64,000 nt of DNA. Source: Streptomyces sp. NBC_00536 (GTDB lineage Bacteria; Actinomycetota; Actinomycetes; Streptomycetales; Streptomycetaceae). Each line of letters begins with the position of its first letter. The stretch's first letter is position 1. Positions 43,417 through 51,375 of this stretch are shown in pieces. The stretch covers positions 3,038,001 to 3,102,000 of the forward strand of contig NZ_CP107819.1 of assembly GCF_036346295.1 (NCBI RefSeq), written 5' to 3'. Position numbers and translations under genes: made by a program. The notes under the pieces were generated by a model. It did no database searches and was not told where the DNA came from. It saw only the letters and a program-made list of their open reading frames with translations.

Positions 43417-45585
43417 TTACTCCGGGCGGCCCGTGTAGAAGGCCACCGTCAGGTCCTTCACCAGCGCCTTGCGCTCGTAGTCGTCCAGCTCGACCAGTCC
43501 GCGGGAGGTCAGCCGGTTGACGGTGTCGTCCACCGCGTCCACCACAGAGGTCAGCACGCTGTCCCGGTGCTTCGCGTCGATCGCCGCGACCCGGCGGCGG
43601 CGCATCGCCGCCGCGACCTCCGGGGCGTACTCGATCCGGGTCGGCTGCGCCGAGTACACCTCGATGCCCACCGCCTCGGTCTCGGCCGCCAGCATCCGGG
43701 TCAGCGCGTCCCCGACCGCCTCCGCGTCGCGCAGGGTCGGGGCGTCCTCGTGGAACGCGTCGGCCGGGAGCTGCGAGAGCACCCGCGCCATGGCGGACTC
43801 CACCTGCTCGGCGAGGTAGTCGATGTGGTCCTCGACGGCCAGCGCGGCGCGGGCCGTGTCCTTGATCTGCCAGACCACCTGCACGACGACCTGGAGGGCC
43901 AGACCGCCCGAGTCCACGGCGGGCAGCGGTTCACTGCGCCAGTGCCGCAGGCGTACGTCGACACGGCGGCGCAGCAGCAGTGGGCTGACCCACAGCAGAC
44001 CGGTCCGGCGGACCGTGCCGCGGTAGCGGCCGAAGAGGGTCAGCACCCAGGCGTGCCCGGTACGGCCCCGGCCGAGGCCGCCGAGGGCGAACAAGGCGAC
44101 GATGCCGAGGAAGGCGAGCGGGGGCCACTGGTAGGCGCGCAGCCCCTGGTACGCGCGGGGCGTGACGCCGAAACCCTCCACCAGCGCGGCGGGCAGCGCC
44201 CCGGCCCGCCAGAGCACCGCGGCGCACCCCGCGAGGGCGAGGCCGCCGACGAGCAGGCCGACCGAGCCGGGCAGGACGGGGCCGTGGCGCTCGCGCAGCC
44301 GGTCGTCCCCGCGGGGGACGCGGCGGCCGGGGGTGGGGGGCGCCGTCTTGGGGCGCGGGCGGGGTGCGGGGCGCGTGACCCCGGGCCCCTCGCCCATCCC
44401 CTCGCCCTGGAAGGGCAGGCCCGTCGGCACCGCGGTGGCCGACTCCCCCGCTCCCGGGGCGGGGAGGTTCACCCGGGGCAGGTCCTGGGTGTCTTCCTCC
44501 ATGCCCCGGGCGACGGCCTGCGCGACCACGAGCGCGACCCCGGGGCGGGGCGCCTCGCGGCGGCTCCCGGGGGCGGGCGGCCATACGCCGGGGGCGGGGG
44601 CGGGCGTCGCGGGGGCCGGGTCGAGCCCTGGCCCGGGTCCGGCCTCCGGCGGCGCCTCAAACGCCGGCGGGGCTGAATTCGCCCCTGCACCGGAGCCACC
44701 GAAAGCGGCCGGCACGGGGCGCGGGCTGCCGCCCACGGGGACCGGATCGAACCCTGACCCCGGTCCGGCCTCCGGCGGCGCCTCAAACGCCGGCGGGGCT
44801 GGATCGGGCCCTGGGCCGGTGCCGGGACCGAGCCCGGATACCGGGCCACCGAGAACGGCCATCGCGGGGCGCGGATACCCGCCCGTGGGTGCCGGACCGA
44901 GCCCTGCGGGCACGGCCTCCGGCGGCGCCTCAAACGCCGGCGGGGCTGGATTGGGCGGGGATGGGATCGGACCTGGGTCGGTGCCCGGGTCGGCTTCGGC
45001 TTCGGGGGTTGGCTCCGTCTCGATGTCGGTTACGCCGCGGGCGGCGGGGACTTCGCCTCTGGTCGGGTCGCCGGGTTCCGGGTGCGGCCAGGGGGCGGTG
45101 GTCGTCGCGGGGCGGGCGCGCCCGGGGTCGGCCATGGCCGCGTGGGCGTGCCCGTGCGCCTCCGGCGCGGAGGCTCCGGTGAGGACCTCGGGCTCGCTCG
45201 CGAAGTCGTGCCGGTACGGCTTCGCGGCCCACGCCGGACGGTGGGCATCCGCCTGCGGCGCGGCGGCGGCGGCGGAACGAACGGCCGCCTCCGCCCACGC
45301 CGGACGGTCGGCGATCCCGTCCGCCTCCGGGGTGGACGGCTCCGGGACCCGTACCGGGCGGGGGGCCTCCGGCGCGGGCGTCACCGAACCGACCGCGTAC
45401 GCCGCCGGGGACCGGGGATCCGGCGCGAGCGGGTCGGCCTGGGGGGACGGCTCCGCCGGGGGGTGTGCGGCGTGGGGGGCTGCGGGGGGCATCGTCCAGC
45501 GGCCCTCGGCGCGGGGCGGGGCGGGGGGCGGGGTCGGGGGGATCCGCATCGTGCCCGTCGTGGACGTCGTACGCGTGGGGTACAT
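43417..45585 (-). CDS. SPFH/Band 7 (stomatin-like) protein with long Pro-rich N-terminus
   Basis: 722 residues. Residues ~1-430 are low complexity, rich in Pro, Ala and Glu, with three P-P-A-F-E-A-P-P-E-A blocks encoded by the 33-bp repeat. Two membrane segments follow (~450-475 and ~495-515), then the SPFH domain with W-V-S-P-L-L-L-R-R-R-V-D-V-R and V-V-V-Q-V-V-W-Q-I-K-D. Such proteins oligomerise in membrane microdomains. The ATG at 45585 is preferred because GGAGG lies 5 bases upstream; an ATG at 45606 overlaps the previous stop but has no site. It follows the NlpC/P60-like gene and is translationally linked to it. Confidence 0.82.
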   Translation of the reverse strand: MYPTRTTSTTGTMRIPPTPPPAPPRAEGRWTMPPAAPHAAHPPAEPSPQADPLAPDPRSPAAYAVGSVTPAPEAPRPVRVPEPSTPEADGIADRPAWAEAAVRSAAAAAPQADAHRPAWAAKPYRHDFASEPEVLTGASAPEAHGHAHAAMADPGRARPATTTAPWPHPEPGDPTRGEVPAARGVTDIETEPTPEAEADPGTDPGPIPSPPNPAPPAFEAPPEAVPAGLGPAPTGGYPRPAMAVLGGPVSGLGPGTGPGPDPAPPAFEAPPEAGPGSGFDPVPVGGSPRPVPAAFGGSGAGANSAPPAFEAPPEAGPGPGLDPAPATPAPAPGVWPPAPGSRREAPRPGVALVVAQAVARGMEEDTQDLPRVNLPAPGAGESATAVPTGLPFQGEGMGEGPGVTRPAPRPRPKTAPPTPGRRVPRGDDRLRERHGPVLPGSVGLLVGGLALAGCAAVLWRAGALPAALVEGFGVTPRAYQGLRAYQWPPLAFLGIVALFALGGLGRGRTGHAWVLTLFGRYRGTVRRTGLLWVSPLLLRRRVDVRLRHWRSEPLPAVDSGGLALQVVVQVVWQIKDTARAALAVEDHIDYLAEQVESAMARVLSQLPADAFHEDAPTLRDAEAVGDALTRMLAAETEAVGIEVYSAQPTRIEYAPEVAAAMRRRRVAAIDAKHRDSVLTSVVDAVDDTVNRLTSRGLVELDDYERKALVKDLTVAFYTGRPE
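44643..44948. repeat. Three copies of the 33-bp GGCGTTTGAGG repeat inside a gene
   Basis: Copies at 44643-44675, 44769-44801 and 44916-44948 are identical over 33 bp (CCTCCGGCGGCG...GGCGGGGCTG). Each encodes the same P-A-F-E-A-P-P-E block in the SPFH gene. On the opposite strand they read the same core as the intergenic copies at 58341 and 58455. Confidence 0.92.
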
Positions 45586-45602
45586 CGTTTCCTCCGTCAA
45601 CG

Positions 45603-46982
45603 TCATGCGAACAGCCGGCGCCAGGTTTCCGGGCCCGGATAGCCGTCGGCCGAGGCTCCGCGCCAGCCCTGCGCGCGCTGGAACGCCTCGACGGCGCGGC
45701 GGTCGGCCTCGCCCCACCGGGGGCCCGGGCCGGTCGTGTAGTACTTGCCGAAGCCCTTCTTCGTCAGCTGCCGCCCGAGGGCCGTGACCGCCGGGCCGGA
45801 CGCGCCGGGGCGGAACGCCGCGAGCCCCGGGTACCCCGACGCCCCCGCCGACGGCGGCCCCGCCGCGCCGGTCGGGGCCGGCGGGATGTCCTTGCCCTGC
45901 TTCTGGACCAGGAGCTGCCAGGTGGCGGGCCCCGGCAGGCCGTCCGCGTCCTCGCCGGTCCACCCCTGGGCCCGCTGGAAGGCCTCGGTGGCCAGCCGGT
46001 CGGAGTCCGTCCACAGGGAGCCGGTCCCCTGGGGGTAGAACCGCGCGCCGCCGCGCGCGCTGAGCATCCGGCCGAGCCGGGCGACGTACTCGTTGTTCGC
46101 GCCCGGACCGAACTTCGCCGCCCCCGGGTAGACCACGTCGGCGTCCGGCTCGGGGGCGGGCACGGTCACCGGTGTCGCCGGAGGGACGGCGGGGAGGGTT
46201 CCTCCGGGGAGCCCGTTGAAGCGGTACGGCAGGTACTTCGTCGCGTTGTTCCAGTAGCCGTAGGGCGTGGCCTGCTTGCGCGTGTACGGGCGCGTCTGCT
46301 CGTAGGCGATGTAGTGCGTGCGGGTCTCGTCCACCCAGCCGCCGAAGAGGGTGACGTGCGAGCCCTGGTTCGGGTCGGCCGGGTTGTGGAAGAGCAGCAT
46401 GTCCCCCGGCAGCAGTTCGTCCTTGGTGATCAGGGTGGCGAACTTGTCGAGGCTCCCGGTCCATTCGTTCGTCCCCAGGTTCCAGACCATGGAGACGTAG
46501 CCGGAGCAGTCCTGGCGGTAGCCGTCGGTCCAGTACAGCTCCATGCTGTACGGGACCTTCGCGTCCAGCCACAGCTTGGCCCGGTTGATGATCGTCGCGC
46601 GGTCGATCTGGCGCCGTACGGCCGGCGGCCCGGCCGGGGGCGTGCGCGAGGGGCCGTGCAGCGGGGCCCGGCCGCCCTGGGGGCTGCCGGGCGTGAGCGG
46701 CCCCGGTACGGGCTCGGGGTTGGCGACCGCCACCGCGGTGCCACCGCCCCCGCCGAGCACCACGCCCGCGGCGGTGGCCAGTACCAGCGCGCGCCGGGCT
46801 CCGCGCGCGGCCGGGTGTCCGCCGTCCCGCAGCGGTATGGCCCGGGCGCGGGCCAGGGCGCGGCGGTGCTGGGCGCAGCCCGGGCACGCGCAGTCGTACC
46901 CGGGGTCGTACTCCTCGAAGAGCGGCATCGTCATCGGCGTCGGCGGTTGCGTCGGCATCTGCGTCGGAGACTGCGTCGTCAT
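45603..46982 (-). CDS. NlpC/P60-like cysteine peptidase with two peptidoglycan-binding-type repeats
   Basis: 459 residues. A cytoplasmic head with C-A-C-P-G-C (residues ~32-37) precedes one membrane segment (~63-87). The catalytic-type domain contains D-C-S-G-Y-V-S-M-V-W and G-S-H-V-T-L-F-G-G-W, the Cys and His of the NlpC/P60 fold. Two repeats follow with A-F-Q-R-A-Q-G-W ... G-Y-P-G-P-x-T-W, a pattern of actinobacterial binding modules. It probably cuts or remodels peptidoglycan outside the cell. The stop lies 17 bases before the SPFH start. The ATG at 46982 has a weak site; a GTG at 47012 is the alternative. Confidence 0.8.
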   Translation of the reverse strand: MTTQSPTQMPTQPPTPMTMPLFEEYDPGYDCACPGCAQHRRALARARAIPLRDGGHPAARGARRALVLATAAGVVLGGGGGTAVAVANPEPVPGPLTPGSPQGGRAPLHGPSRTPPAGPPAVRRQIDRATIINRAKLWLDAKVPYSMELYWTDGYRQDCSGYVSMVWNLGTNEWTGSLDKFATLITKDELLPGDMLLFHNPADPNQGSHVTLFGGWVDETRTHYIAYEQTRPYTRKQATPYGYWNNATKYLPYRFNGLPGGTLPAVPPATPVTVPAPEPDADVVYPGAAKFGPGANNEYVARLGRMLSARGGARFYPQGTGSLWTDSDRLATEAFQRAQGWTGEDADGLPGPATWQLLVQKQGKDIPPAPTGAAGPPSAGASGYPGLAAFRPGASGPAVTALGRQLTKKGFGKYYTTGPGPRWGEADRRAVEAFQRAQGWRGASADGYPGPETWRRLFA

Positions 46983-47170
46983 GCGGTTCCGTCCACTCCC
47001 CTGTTCGTCCACTGGGCGGCCGGGGACGTATCTGGCGGGGCATCAGGTACGGCGCGGCCAGAACACATCGTGCACGATAAACACCCCAAACATGGGCTAA
47101 TCGGACAAGGCGGGCGTGTGTTGTCACGAGCACCGTCACGTGTGGGGTAAAGTTCTCTTTGTCGAAACAA

Positions 47171-47244
47171 GCGCCGCTAGCTCAGTTGGTTAGAGCAGCT
47201 GACTCTTAATCAGCGGGTCCGGGGTTCGAGTCCCTGGCGGCGCA
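47171..47244 (+). tRNA. tRNA-Lys (anticodon CTT), copy 3
   Basis: 74 nt identical to copies 1 and 2, including loop CTCTTAA and discriminator A. GGTAAAGT about 30 bases upstream may serve as the -10 region. CCA is not encoded. Confidence 0.97.
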
Positions 47245-47251
47245 CAGACAC

Positions 47252-47286
47252 GAAGAAGCCCCTCGCTCACGCGGGGGGCTTCTTCG
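47252..47286. terminator. Terminator after tRNA-Lys copy 3
   Basis: GAAGAAGCCCC / GGGGCTTCTTC stem-loop beginning 8 bases after the tRNA; it also faces the sortase gene end. Confidence 0.82.
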
Positions 47287-47302
47287 CTGTGTCCTGCCCG
47301 TG

Positions 47303-48022
47303 TCATCCGCTCGCCGTGGTGGACGGATGCGACGACGGTGACGGCGAGGTCGCGCCGGCCGGCTCCGGTTTCACGATGGCCGTCAGGTACGCCGACACCA
47401 CCACGTTCGCCGAGTACCGCTTCGCCGCCTTGTCGTACGAACCCCCGCAGGTCACCAGCCGCAGTTCCGCCCGGCCCGGCACCTTCGGCCCGTAGGCCTT
47501 GTGCGGGTCGAAGGAGGCCCGCTCGTGGACCTGGATGTCGTCGATGGTGAACTCGGCGGCCATCCCGTCCGCGCGCAGCACCCGCACCTTGCCGCCCGGC
47601 TGGGCCGAGCTGAGCCCGTAGAACACGGCCGGCTTGGACTCGGTGTCCACGTGGCCGACCAGCAGCGCGGCGCCCGCGGCGCCCGGCTGGACGCCGCCCG
47701 ACCACCAGCCCACCGTGCCCGGCTGGTCGTAGGGCGGCGGTGTGATCGCCCCCTCGGCGTCCAGGCTCCGGGTGATCACCGGGGCCTGGATGCCTATGGA
47801 GGGCACGTCGACGCGCTGCGGCGGACCGGGCGTGGCGGGCGCCGGGAGCGGGGCGTGCGCGGCGGGCAGGCCGGGGGCGGCCATCAGTCCCGGCTGGGCG
47901 TACGGACCCCCGGGGACCCCGGTGATCTCGCGGCCCCACAGCCACAGGCCCAGCACCAGGACCGTCCAGGCGGCGGCGGTCAGCAGCCGCCCGCCGCCGG
48001 AGGCCTTCGGCTCCGCCGTCAC
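47303..48022 (-). CDS. Class F sortase
   Basis: 239 residues. A single membrane anchor (~13-30), a Pro-rich stretch, then the sortase barrel with L-V-G-H-V-D (catalytic His), L-V-T-C-G-G (catalytic Cys) and an Arg in K-R-Y-S-A-N-V. The short barrel and lack of class B or C inserts place it in class F, common in actinomycetes. Sortases join LPxTG-type proteins to the cell wall. It starts on GTG 48022, 10 bases past the stop of the 48033 gene, whose product has a membrane-tail sorting signal, so enzyme and substrate are made together. The C-terminus is Pro/Ser-rich. Confidence 0.88.
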   Translation of the reverse strand: MTAEPKASGGGRLLTAAAWTVLVLGLWLWGREITGVPGGPYAQPGLMAAPGLPAAHAPLPAPATPGPPQRVDVPSIGIQAPVITRSLDAEGAITPPPYDQPGTVGWWSGGVQPGAAGAALLVGHVDTESKPAVFYGLSSAQPGGKVRVLRADGMAAEFTIDDIQVHERASFDPHKAYGPKVPGRAELRLVTCGGSYDKAAKRYSANVVVSAYLTAIVKPEPAGATSPSPSSHPSTTASG

Positions 48023-48032
48023 CGCGGCGCCC

Positions 48033-48644
48033 TCACTCGCCGCTGCGGCGGCGGCGCAGGGCCAGCGCGCGGCCCGCGACCGCGAGGGTCGCCGCGGCGG
48101 CCAGCACCGCGCCGATCACGGTGTGCGGCAGGCCGGGGCCACCCGTGTCGTGGTCCTTCTTGGCGGTGGTGGCGTTCGCGGGGGGCGCGGCGGCCAGTTC
48201 GGCCGCCATCGCGCCGCCGCCCGCGTGGACCGGCCAGATCGGGGTGGCGTGGTGCGAGGGGTGGTGCTCGACTTCGAGGGAGCCGCGCACCTCCCGGTCG
48301 TCCCGGTCGTCGCAGCGGACGCGGATCTCGTGGCGGCCGGACCAGGCGTCCGAGCGGATGTGGGCATCGCCCCAGAGTTCGCGGCTGCCGCCGCCGTGAC
48401 CCCGGCCGAGCCGGATCTCGGAGACGAAGGCCGAGGACGTGGCGGACGCCCGGTCGCCGTCGCAGCCGCGGACGCGCAGTTTGACCTGCGCTCCCGGGTG
48501 GGCGGGGTCGGGATCGGCCGAGACGCCGCCGCGGTCGTCCCCGTTGGCGAGGGCGACGGGGGCGGTCACGGTGGTCACGGCGGAGAGTGCCGTCAGGGCG
48601 ACGGCCACCCCGGCGACACGGAGAGCGATCAGATCACTGCGCAT
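48033..48644 (-). CDS. Secreted surface protein with atypical sorting signal (likely sortase substrate)
   Basis: 203 residues from ATG 48644. A Sec signal (A-L-A-N at ~33-36) is followed by a beta-rich domain with two cysteines (R-G-C-D and V-R-C-D), a linker, and a tail G-L-P-H-T-V-I-G-A-V-L then a hydrophobic segment and R-R-R-R. The tail is a sorting signal of the form LPHT with V instead of G at the fifth position. The gene lies directly before the class F sortase gene. The start codon sits just behind a perfect inverted repeat that buries the ribosome-binding site in a hairpin. Confidence 0.78.
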   Translation of the reverse strand: MRSDLIALRVAGVAVALTALSAVTTVTAPVALANGDDRGGVSADPDPAHPGAQVKLRVRGCDGDRASATSSAFVSEIRLGRGHGGGSRELWGDAHIRSDAWSGRHEIRVRCDDRDDREVRGSLEVEHHPSHHATPIWPVHAGGGAMAAELAAAPPANATTAKKDHDTGGPGLPHTVIGAVLAAAATLAVAGRALALRRRRSGE

Positions 48645-48645
48645 G

Positions 48646-48672
48646 GTGAACCTCCTCATCAAGGAGGTTCAC
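48646..48672 (-). promoter_or_regulatory. Perfect inverted repeat that would sequester the ribosome-binding site
   Basis: GTGAACCTCC and GGAGGTTCAC are perfect 10-bp arms separated by 7 bases. In the minus-strand transcript the second arm carries the GGAGG of the 48033 gene, one base before its ATG region, and pairs with CCUCC. It could be an mRNA switch or a protein-bound operator. Confidence 0.7.
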
Positions 48673-48677
48673 GCGCG

Positions 48678-48707
48678 GCGCGCCGCTCCGCATCCGGAGC
48701 GGCGCGC
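48678..48707 (-). terminator. GC-rich hairpin after the HAD-IIA gene
   Basis: GCGCGCCGCTCCG / CGGAGCGGCGCGC, perfect 13-bp arms with a 4-nt loop, 61 bases past the 48769 stop and upstream of the surface-protein gene. Confidence 0.75.
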
Positions 48708-48768
48708 TCTTGGCCCGTACGTGTCAGACCTACGTCCGACAGCCCTGCGGACCAGTGGACCAGCGGAC

Positions 48769-49548
48769 TCAGACGAGGTCGACCAGGTCCGCGATCGAGG
48801 GGACCGTCTTGGTGGGGCGGTACGGGAACTTCTCGGTGTCCGCCTCGGAGGTCAGGCCGGTCAGCACGAGGAACGTCTGCATCCCCGCCTCCAGCCCCGC
48901 CAGTACGTCGGTGTCCATCCGGTCGCCGATCATCGCGCTGGTCTCGGAGTGCGCGCCGATGGCGTTCAGGCCGGTGCGCATCATCAGCGGGTTCGGCTTG
49001 CCCGCGAAGTACGGCTTCTTGCCCGTGGCCTTGGTGATCAGCGCGGCGACGGCGCCGGTGGCGGGCAGCGGGCCCTCGGCGGAGGGGCCGGTCTCGTCCG
49101 GGTTGGTGCAGATGAAGCGGGCGCCCGCGTTGATCAGGCGGACGGCCTTGGTCATGGCCTCGAAGCTGTACGTCCGGGTCTCGCCCAGCACCACGTAGTC
49201 CGGCTCGTGGTCGGTCAGGATGTAACCGATGTCGTGCAGGGCGGTGGTGAGCCCGGCCTCGCCGATGACGTACGCCGTGCCGCCGGGGCGCTGGTCGTCG
49301 AGGAACTTCGCGGTGGCCAGGGCCGAGGTCCAGATGTTCTCGACGGGGACGTCGAGGCCCATTCGCTGGAGGCGGGCCTGGAGGTCGCGCGGGGTGTAGA
49401 TGGAGTTGTTGGTCAGGACCAGGAAGGGCTTGCCCGACTCGCGCAGCCGCTTGATGAAGGCATCGGCGCCGGGGATCGGAATGCCCTCGTGGATGAGGAC
49501 CCCGTCCATGTCGGTGAGCCAGGATTCGATCGGCTTGCGCTCTGCCAC
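48769..49548 (-). CDS. HAD-IIA family phosphatase (NagD-like)
   Basis: 259 residues. The nucleophile motif is L-T-D-M-D-G-V-L near residue 12, motif II is V-L-T-N-N-S, and motifs III/IV are K-P-N-P-L-M and G-D-R-M-D-T-D. The large C2 cap between motifs II and III is typical of NagD, which acts on nucleotide or sugar phosphates. The GTG at 49548 has GGAGA about 9 bases upstream. No operon partner is close. A role in GMP/UMP or amino-sugar phosphate removal is only a family guess. Confidence 0.88.
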   Translation of the reverse strand: MAERKPIESWLTDMDGVLIHEGIPIPGADAFIKRLRESGKPFLVLTNNSIYTPRDLQARLQRMGLDVPVENIWTSALATAKFLDDQRPGGTAYVIGEAGLTTALHDIGYILTDHEPDYVVLGETRTYSFEAMTKAVRLINAGARFICTNPDETGPSAEGPLPATGAVAALITKATGKKPYFAGKPNPLMMRTGLNAIGAHSETSAMIGDRMDTDVLAGLEAGMQTFLVLTGLTSEADTEKFPYRPTKTVPSIADLVDLV

Positions 49549-49696
49549 TGGACTGTTCTCCGCTCTCGCCGGCCCCCGCTCGCGCCGGGCCGCTGACCTC
49601 TGACCTCTGGTCTCTACCACCCTACGCGGGCCGGGCCGCGGACGCGTGAGGCGTCCACGACCCGGCCAGAGGCCAACCGATGGCTCAGCCGAGGGC

Positions 49697-51226
49697 TCAG
49701 CCGAGGGTCACGTTGTCGACGGTCCAGTACCAGTTGTTGGTGCCGCTGTAGCGGAAGCGGACCTGGACGTCGGTGGCGCCCGCCGGGACCTGGAGGGAGA
49801 TGGCCTCGCTCTTGGCGACGGCGTCCGCGGTGTAGTTCTTGACCACGGCCGGGGCGCCGCCGTTGTAGGAGACGAGGACTTGGGCGCTCTGCCCGGCCTC
49901 GTGGCGGTAGTGCGTCTGGAAGGCGAGGGTCTTCGTGGTGCCGCCGGTCACCGCCCACTTGGGGGTGATGAGGGTGGAGTCGAAGGTGCCGGTGTGGCTC
50001 TTGTCGTCCCACTCGTCGGAGTCGGCGACGGCGAAGACGTCACGCGAGCGGACGTTCAGCTCGCGCCACTGGTCGCGCTGGGACTGGCTCCAGAACTCGT
50101 CGGTGGTGAAGGCCCATCCGGCCCATTCGGTGACACCGCCCGTGCCCATCTTGGAGTTGTCCACGGACCAGCCCGCGGGCGGGGTGTGCGTGAAGCCCTT
50201 CACTCCGGCCGGGATGCCCGTCTCGTCCACGCGGGCCTGCAGGGCGGGGCGCAGGGTGTCGAAGGGGTCGCTGTCGGGGGCGTTCAGCGGTACGCCGTCC
50301 AGTCCGGCGGTGGAGACGCCGACCTGCTGGAGCGCGGTGGCCGCGACGTCGACGAGGCGTACGTCGCTGCGGACCGAACCGGCGGGAATGCCCGCGCCCT
50401 TGGCGATGACGAAGGTGCCGCGCTCCTGGATGGTGGAGCCGCCGTGGCCGCCCGCGTCGGTGTGCCCGTGGTCGGTGGTGACCAGGATCTTCCAGTTCTC
50501 CTGGCCGTACGTCGGGCGGGCCTGGACGGCGGTGAGGAGCTGGCCGATGAGCTTGTCGACGCGGCCGATGGTGTCCAGGTACTCCTGGCTGGCGGCGCCG
50601 GCGGCGTGGCCCGCGTGGTCGATCTCGCCGAAGTAGACGAAGGCGGCGTCCGGGTTCTGGTCGCGCAGTTCGGCGGAGGCCGCGGCGGCGATCTTCGGGT
50701 CCTCGCTGCCGTAGCCGTCGCGGTCGCCCTTGAGGGAGAGGCGCTTGTCCACCTTGGCCGAGAAGATCGGGCCGTTCTGGTCGGTGGAGGTGATGGGCTC
50801 CCAGTCGGCGGCCGCGTAGGTGTTGAGCGCCGGGTTGGCGTTCTCGGCGCGGGTGAGGAAGTCCGGGTAGGCCGTGTAGTTCTTGCCGGTGAAGGAGTTG
50901 TCCTTCACGCCGTGCTTGTCGGGCCAGACGCCGGTGGCGATGGTGGACCAGCCGGGGCCGGAGGAGGTGGCGGCCATCGGGTTCGCGTACAGGGTGCTGC
51001 GTGCGGTCAGACCCTGGGCCATCAGGCCGTTGAGGTTGGGGGCGTCGGCGACCTTGACGCGGTCGAGGACGGTGCCGTCGATCCCGATGACCAGGACCTT
51101 GTTGACGGTGGCCGCCGGGGCTGCGGCGGCAGCCGGGGCCGCCGGTGCGGTCTGGGCGGCGGCGGCGAGCAGGGCCGCGGCGGTGGCCGCCACGGCGAGG
51201 GCGCGTCCGGGCAGGACAGGGGACAC
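49697..51226 (-). CDS. Secreted alkaline-phosphatase-superfamily phosphodiesterase
   Basis: 509 residues. A Sec signal (~1-33) is followed by a nucleotide-pyrophosphatase/phosphodiesterase-type core: V-I-G-I-D-G (metal), S-S-G-P-G-W-S-T (Thr nucleophile region), D-H-A-G-H and T-T-D-H-G-H-T-D-A-G-G-H (metal ligands). The last ~130 residues form a beta-sandwich (Y-R-H-E-A-G-Q-S-A-Q-V-L-V-S-Y, N-N-W-Y-W-T-V-D-N) that may bind glycans. GGAGGAG precedes the GTG. A 17-bp promoter motif is identical to one before the FAD oxidase gene of the phosphonate cluster, so it may release phosphonate groups from outside polymers. Confidence 0.82.
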   Translation of the reverse strand: MSPVLPGRALAVAATAAALLAAAAQTAPAAPAAAAAPAATVNKVLVIGIDGTVLDRVKVADAPNLNGLMAQGLTARSTLYANPMAATSSGPGWSTIATGVWPDKHGVKDNSFTGKNYTAYPDFLTRAENANPALNTYAAADWEPITSTDQNGPIFSAKVDKRLSLKGDRDGYGSEDPKIAAAASAELRDQNPDAAFVYFGEIDHAGHAAGAASQEYLDTIGRVDKLIGQLLTAVQARPTYGQENWKILVTTDHGHTDAGGHGGSTIQERGTFVIAKGAGIPAGSVRSDVRLVDVAATALQQVGVSTAGLDGVPLNAPDSDPFDTLRPALQARVDETGIPAGVKGFTHTPPAGWSVDNSKMGTGGVTEWAGWAFTTDEFWSQSQRDQWRELNVRSRDVFAVADSDEWDDKSHTGTFDSTLITPKWAVTGGTTKTLAFQTHYRHEAGQSAQVLVSYNGGAPAVVKNYTADAVAKSEAISLQVPAGATDVQVRFRYSGTNNWYWTVDNVTLG

Positions 51227-51284
51227 GTACTCCTCCAGGGAGTAAGCGAAGGGGAGGGAACGGGGGTTGGCGCGTGTTCCTCTG

Positions 51285-51320
51285 CGGGTCTGATCCAGAG
51301 TTATGGACCAGACCCGTTAT
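51285..51320 (-). promoter_or_regulatory. Two-armed operator upstream of the phosphodiesterase gene
   Basis: CGGGTCTGATCC (51285-51296) and GGACCAGACCCG (51305-51316) are inverted 12-bp arms with one mismatch and an 8-base spacer, 59 bases upstream of the GTG. The right arm is part of TGGACCAGACCCGTTAT (51304-51320), repeated exactly at 57426-57442. It looks like a HutC/GntR-type site. Confidence 0.7.
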
Positions 51321-51375
51321 GCAAACGTCACTCTTCCGGGGGAGGGTGACGGGGACATGACCGACCGGCTTCCGG

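Noticed and set aside
43417..47139. One 1240-codon gene covering the SPFH and NlpC/P60 region
   Set aside because: The long frame runs through the 45603-46982 gene in another frame, giving an Arg/Pro-rich shadow. The GGAGG before ATG 45585 and the two distinct domain architectures show two genes.
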